A stretch of DNA of 8,636 nt from Planctomycetota bacterium (GTDB lineage: Bacteria > Planctomycetota > Phycisphaerae > Phycisphaerales > UBA1924), in NCBI GenBank assembly GCA_017303565.1, contig JAFLCM010000083.1, forward strand, positions 1-8,636, read 5' to 3'. A program made the position numbers and the translations under genes. The first letter of the stretch is position 1. Each line of letters begins with the position of its first letter. A model generated the notes under the pieces. The model saw only the letters and a list, made by a program, of their open reading frames with translations. It did not search any database and was not told where the DNA came from. Shown piece after piece: positions 5,394-8,636 of this stretch.

Positions 5394-6659
5394 TCAGCCC
5401 TCGAGCCGCGTCCGGGCGTTGTCCAATACGTTCATGAAGTTGATGTACGAATCGTAGGGGGAGTCGTAGGGGTTGAAGTACTTGTGGACGTCGCCGTCGG
5501 CGAACCACTTCGTGCACATGTAGTAGAAGTGGTCGCTGGTGGTGAGTTTGCGCCAGTCGGAGAGCAGGAAGGCCAGGTGCTTGGCCTTCTCGGCGTCTCC
5601 CTTCTTGGTCGCCTCGGCGAGCGCGGCCTTGATGGGCTTTTCGAGCTTGTAGGTCTCCGCCAGCGCGTTGGACTGCATCGCGTTGCCCAGCCACGCGGAC
5701 AGGTCGCGCTCGGTGTCGGCCCACGAGATCATGTGCGGGACGTCGTACTCGCCCACCGGGTCGAAGCGCTGCAGCGCCTCGCTCACGGTGTTGAAGTGGT
5801 TCTCGCCCGGGTACATGTCGAACAGTTTGGCGGGCAGGTCCTCGAGGAACTGGAAGATCCCCGTGTCGGCCCACTGGTGCTCGCCGAAGGTCTCGTAGTC
5901 CATGAACAGGTTGCAAAGGTACCCGTTCCCGTTGATCTGGTGGACCCACTGCACGAACTTGTCGGTGGTCAGGGGCCACTCCGCCCAGCCTCTGTTTGAG
6001 AAGCGGAAGGCGATGTCGTCCGACAGGCGGTAGTTCTTCAGCAGCACGCCGAACGGGCGGCCCTTGATCGGCCCCTCGCCGGTGTTCGGCGGGCGGTACA
6101 CGTAGTTCGGCGAGCGGTACCCCAGGATGCGGTCGACGCCCTCGCACAGGATGCCGTGCCACCGCGGCGTGCCGTCGGGGTTCTTCATCTGGTTGATGAA
6201 CCACGCGACGTCGTTGTTGTACGTCAGTTCGGTGTTGCGGAAGACGCGCGGGGTCTGCCCGAACAGATCCCTGATCCGCTGGGTGTGCATGTCGATCTGA
6301 TCCGCGAACTCGTCGCGGGAATACAGGAACGACAGGGAGTGGTAGTAGGTCTCGCCCACGAACTCGCAGCACCCCGAATCGGCCAGACCCTTGAACAGGT
6401 CGATCACGTCCGGGGCCCACTGCTCGAGCTGGTCCAGCACGGTTCCGGTGATCGCGTAGGACACCCGGAAGTTGCCCTTGTTCTTCCGCACCATGTCCAG
6501 GATGAGGCTGGTGGCGGGGCGGTAGCACTTGTCGGCGACCTTCAGCAGGATCTGCTTGTTGGCCGTGTCGTCGAAGTAAAAGGGGTCGGTATCGAAGACC
6601 GAGTAGCGCCGCAGGCGCCAGGGCTGGTGGACCTGAAAGTAGAAGACGACGGAGGCCAT
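5394..6659 (-). CDS. Glycoside hydrolase family 57 protein (alpha-amylase/glucanotransferase-like)
   Basis: GH57 enzymes hydrolyse or transfer alpha-glucan chains with a retaining mechanism. From ATG 6659 the protein has 421 residues. It shows the family landmarks in order: HQP (11-13) in the first strand, GETYYHSL (102-109), VFRNTELTYNN around the presumed nucleophile Glu144, DYETFGEH with the presumed acid/base Asp254, and AWLGNAMQ (322-329). The C-terminal DHFYYMCTK (376-384) and FNPYDSPYDSYINFMNVL are typical of the amylase-like branch. A TTG at 6677 would add six residues; ATG 6659 is preferred because related proteins begin close before HQP. No good Shine-Dalgarno is visible for either. 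There is no signal peptide, so it is probably cytosolic and acts on storage glycogen or maltodextrins. Exact specificity (amylase or transferase) is undetermined. Confidence 0.9.
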   Translation of the reverse strand: MASVVFYFQVHQPWRLRRYSVFDTDPFYFDDTANKQILLKVADKCYRPATSLILDMVRKNKGNFRVSYAITGTVLDQLEQWAPDVIDLFKGLADSGCCEFVGETYYHSLSFLYSRDEFADQIDMHTQRIRDLFGQTPRVFRNTELTYNNDVAWFINQMKNPDGTPRWHGILCEGVDRILGYRSPNYVYRPPNTGEGPIKGRPFGVLLKNYRLSDDIAFRFSNRGWAEWPLTTDKFVQWVHQINGNGYLCNLFMDYETFGEHQWADTGIFQFLEDLPAKLFDMYPGENHFNTVSEALQRFDPVGEYDVPHMISWADTERDLSAWLGNAMQSNALAETYKLEKPIKAALAEATKKGDAEKAKHLAFLLSDWRKLTTSDHFYYMCTKWFADGDVHKYFNPYDSPYDSYINFMNVLDNARTRLEG

Positions 6660-6756
6660 GCCCAGAGGGTACCGCAAGCGGGGCGGGCGTGGTTGGACGG
6701 GGTTTCCCGAGGGTGCCGGCGGGCCTGTTCGGGCGGTTCGACGACCCCCCGGGGCG

Positions 6757-6772
6757 CGGCACCGCCGTTGCG
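6757..6772 (+). promoter_or_regulatory. Candidate sigma-54 (-24/-12) promoter upstream of flgI
   Basis: GGCAC (6758-6762) and TTGC (6768-6771) are separated by five bases, so the invariant GG and GC pairs are exactly ten bases apart as in the consensus TGGCACG-N4-TTGCW. The region is the non-coding gap before a flagellar gene, a class often under RpoN control. Against it, transcription would start only about 3 bases before the flgI ATG, which would make the mRNA nearly leaderless. Confidence 0.3.
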
Positions 6773-6785
6773 GACAGCCCCGGCG

Positions 6786-7880
6786 ATGCGTTCACTTCTT
6801 CGATCCCCCGGCGTGCTGGTTGCGCTTCTGTGCGCATGGCTTGCGCTCGCCCCGCGCACCGCCAGCGCGGTGACCATCCAGGACCTCGCGTCGCTCCAAG
6901 GCCACGGGGAGTCGAAACTGTGGGGCTTCGGCTTTGTGGTGGGCCTGCAGGGCACGGGCGACCCGTCCGAGTTCCTCCCGCAGGCCCGCCAGGTCGCCCG
7001 CTTGCTCGAACGCGGCGGCAACCCCGTCCCCCGCATCGAGGAACTGATCAAGGGCAAGAACATCGCCATGGTCATGGTGACCGCGACCATCCGGGAGACC
7101 GGCGGCAAGCGCGGCGACAAGGTCGATTGCTACGTCCAGGCCTGGCACTCGGCCCAGAGCCTCGAGGGCGGACGCCTCTTCATCACGCCGCTTCAGGGCG
7201 CCCTGCCGGGCCAAGGCGTGTATGCCATGGCCGAGGGCGCCATCCAGTTCGAGGGTGCCACCAAGACCAGCGGCATCGTCCGCGGCGGGGCCCAGGTCGT
7301 CGCCGACATCGACATGAATGTCATCGAGTCCGACGGGACCATCACCCTGAACGTCAAGCCTCAGTGGGCCGACTGGACCACCACGAAACTCATCGCCAAC
7401 ATCATCAATCAGGACCGGCGCGGGTTCGTCGAGTCCTCGCAGGAGATCGCCCGGGCCCTCGACGCCCGGTCGGTCGTCGTCGCCATCCCCGACGCCGAAC
7501 TGGGCAACCCCGCGAACTTCATCGGCGACGTGCTGTCGATCGAACTCGACGGCTCGCTGCTGAACCTCCCGGCGGTGGTGCAGGTGAACGAGAAGAAGGG
7601 CACCATCGTGGTGACCGGGGACGTGACCATCTCGGGGGTCCTGATCTCCAGCAAGAACCTGACGATCACGACGGTGAACCCGCCGCAGCCCAACCCGCCC
7701 GCGCAGGTCATGCGCACCAGTTGGGGCAAGGTCGGCCCCGCGCAGGAAGCGCCGGCGGCGAAGCTCGACGACCTCCTGCAGGCGCTGCGGGCCCTCGACA
7801 TGCCCGCTCAGGAGCAGATCGCGTTGCTGCGTGAGATCCACAAGACCGGGCGGCTGCACGCCGCGTTCGTCACGGAGTAG
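6786..7880 (+). CDS. flgI: Flagellar P-ring protein FlgI
   Basis: FlgI forms the periplasmic P-ring around the flagellar rod in the peptidoglycan layer. The 364-residue product has the usual family length. It begins with a signal peptide, with a hydrophobic stretch at 10-22 and probable cleavage after Ala28 (TASA). The mature start VTIQDLASLQG and the glycine-rich block GFGFVVGLQGTGD (47-59) are diagnostic. The C-terminal amphipathic segment KLDDLLQALRALDMPAQEQI also fits the family. Homology ends upstream of the ATG at 6786, so longer readings of this frame (open from 6156) are false. No strong Shine-Dalgarno is visible. flgJ follows after 11 bases. The gene is divergent from the GH57 gene across about 126 bases. 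Presence of a P-ring implies a diderm envelope with peptidoglycan. Confidence 0.95.
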   Translation: MRSLLRSPGVLVALLCAWLALAPRTASAVTIQDLASLQGHGESKLWGFGFVVGLQGTGDPSEFLPQARQVARLLERGGNPVPRIEELIKGKNIAMVMVTATIRETGGKRGDKVDCYVQAWHSAQSLEGGRLFITPLQGALPGQGVYAMAEGAIQFEGATKTSGIVRGGAQVVADIDMNVIESDGTITLNVKPQWADWTTTKLIANIINQDRRGFVESSQEIARALDARSVVVAIPDAELGNPANFIGDVLSIELDGSLLNLPAVVQVNEKKGTIVVTGDVTISGVLISSKNLTITTVNPPQPNPPAQVMRTSWGKVGPAQEAPAAKLDDLLQALRALDMPAQEQIALLREIHKTGRLHAAFVTE

Positions 7881-7891
7881 GCGGAAAGCGC

Positions 7892-8359
7892 ATGACCGAC
7901 TCGATCGCCATCCCGTCCGGCATGTCGGCGGCCCTTGCCTCGGCGGCGCCGCGGCCCCTCCCATCGTTGCCCGGGCCGTTCGCCCGTGCCCTGGATCGGG
8001 CCTCCGCGGGCACGCCGGGCATGGGGGGCATGAGCGCGACGATGCCGGGCGTTCCCGCTCCAATGGACCGGCCGGCGGGCGGGGCTGAAATCTCGCCTGA
8101 ACAGGCCGAGAAGACCGCCCGCGAGTTTGTCTCGATGTCGCTGGTGCAGCCCATTCTGGCCCAGTTGCGCAAGACCAACGCGGCGTGGGGGCCGTTCAAG
8201 CCGGGCAACCACGAGCAGCAGTTCGGCCCCCTGATCGACGCCGAGGTGGCGATGCGGATCACCCGCGCGTCGAACTTCCCCATCGTGGACGCGGTGGCCC
8301 GGAACCTGATGACCCACGCGGAGGGCGGCGAGAAGCCCGCCACGGAGACCGGAGCATGA
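7892..8359 (+). CDS. flgJ: Rod-binding protein, FlgJ N-terminal domain type
   Basis: The 155-residue protein carries a rod-binding domain at about 70-141: EKTAREFVSMSLVQPIL, then FGPLIDAEVAMRITRASNFPIVDAVARNLM split over 111-140. This is the pattern of the FlgJ N-terminal half, which caps the growing rod. The muramidase half found in E. coli FlgJ is absent, so peptidoglycan must be opened by another enzyme, as in other single-domain FlgJ proteins. Residues 40-64 form a Gly/Met/Pro-rich flexible linker. The ATG at 7892 follows a GGAAAG (7883-7888) and lies 11 bases after the flgI stop. The stop overlaps the next start in ATGA. Similarity to E. coli FlgJ is modest, so position beside flgI is part of the evidence. 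Confidence 0.8.
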   Translation: MTDSIAIPSGMSAALASAAPRPLPSLPGPFARALDRASAGTPGMGGMSATMPGVPAPMDRPAGGAEISPEQAEKTAREFVSMSLVQPILAQLRKTNAAWGPFKPGNHEQQFGPLIDAEVAMRITRASNFPIVDAVARNLMTHAEGGEKPATETGA

Positions 8360-8636
8360 GCGAGGCGAGCACGAGCATCGAGGATTCGGGCGTGATCGAC
8401 CCCCAGGCGTCGGAACTGGAGGCGGTGCTGAGGGAGATCAGCGCCCACTACGCCACGCTGGCCCGCTGCGCCGCGGGTCGGCGCGAGGCGATGCGCCGCG
8501 CGGACACCCCCGCGATGGCCCGGTGGATCGACGCCGAGAACCTCGCCGTGCAGGCGATCGCGGACCTGGAACGGCGCCGGATGAACGTGGTGGAGGCGCT
8601 GGCGGCGCGGATCAACGCCCCGGCCCGGAGCCAGAC
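8356..8636 (+). CDS. FlgN-like flagellar chaperone candidate, 5' part (runs off window end)
   Basis: The ATG at 8356 overlaps the flgJ stop (ATGA) and has GGAG eight bases upstream. The 93 visible codons have no stop. The product has a short acidic, Ser-rich N-terminus, then two long amphipathic helical stretches, about 18-49 and 53-88, with heptad-like Leu/Ala spacing and many Arg/Glu residues. This is the shape of FlgN, the chaperone of the hook-filament junction proteins FlgK and FlgL, and FlgN often follows flgJ in bacterial flagellar clusters. No sequence signature proves it; the call rests on position and helical character. Confidence 0.6.
   Translation, partial: MSEASTSIEDSGVIDPQASELEAVLREISAHYATLARCAAGRREAMRRADTPAMARWIDAENLAVQAIADLERRRMNVVEALAARINAPARSQ

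Noticed and set aside
4183..5457. Open frame spanning feoB end, small gene and hydrolase region (424 codons)
   Set aside because: Only its 4528-4710 part is protein-like (the hydrolase N-terminus); the rest is Arg/Gly/Ala-rich shadow coding opposite or out of frame with real genes.
6156..6785. Long upstream extension of the flgI frame
   Set aside because: It lies antisense to the GH57 gene; FlgI homology starts with the signal peptide at ATG 6786.
4885..6837. 650-codon minus-strand frame over the GH57 gene
   Set aside because: Shadow frame: the GH57 motifs are all in the frame ending at 5394, and this frame is Arg/Pro/Gly-rich throughout.

Overview
The window is a GC-rich stretch (codon third positions are strongly G/C) of a bacterial chromosome, most plausibly from a flagellated diderm of the Planctomycetota, perhaps Phycisphaerae. 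That placement is an inference from the gene mix: an E. coli FbaB-type class I aldolase, a GH57 amylase-like enzyme, a FeoA/FeoB pair followed by a small membrane protein, and a single-domain rod-binding FlgJ. No rRNA, tRNA, insertion sequence, CRISPR array or origin was seen.

Layout. Positions 1-205 (minus) hold the start of a small exported or membrane protein cut by the window edge. Positions 443-1543 (plus) encode a class I fructose-bisphosphate aldolase, closed by a clear rho-independent terminator at 1583-1610. The following gene-free stretch (1611-2005) is partly less GC-rich. It ends in an extended -10 promoter and a 7-1-7 inverted repeat of Fur-box geometry, just ahead of the iron genes. 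Positions 2006-5377 (plus) look like one transcription unit: feoA, feoB, a 63-residue membrane protein and an alpha/beta hydrolase. Its last three genes are joined by 4-base GTGA stop/start overlaps. The hydrolase appears frameshifted near 4711: the N-terminal anchor and the catalytic domain lie in different frames. A GH57 glycosidase (5394-6659, minus) faces it convergently. Positions 6786-8636 (plus) begin a flagellar cluster: flgI (P-ring), a rod-binding flgJ, and the start of a helical FlgN-like protein that runs off the end.

How they fit. feoA/feoB form a ferrous iron uptake system, probably iron-controlled through the repeat upstream. The small membrane protein is a candidate accessory of FeoB. 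The aldolase serves glycolysis/gluconeogenesis and the GH57 enzyme alpha-glucan metabolism. The flagellar genes give the P-ring and rod assembly. A -24/-12 (sigma-54-like) element lies just before flgI. I did not find a wholly new system. The points most worth checking are the hydrolase frameshift, the candidate Fur-like operator, the substituted G4 motif of FeoB, and the Cys-free small protein after feoB.
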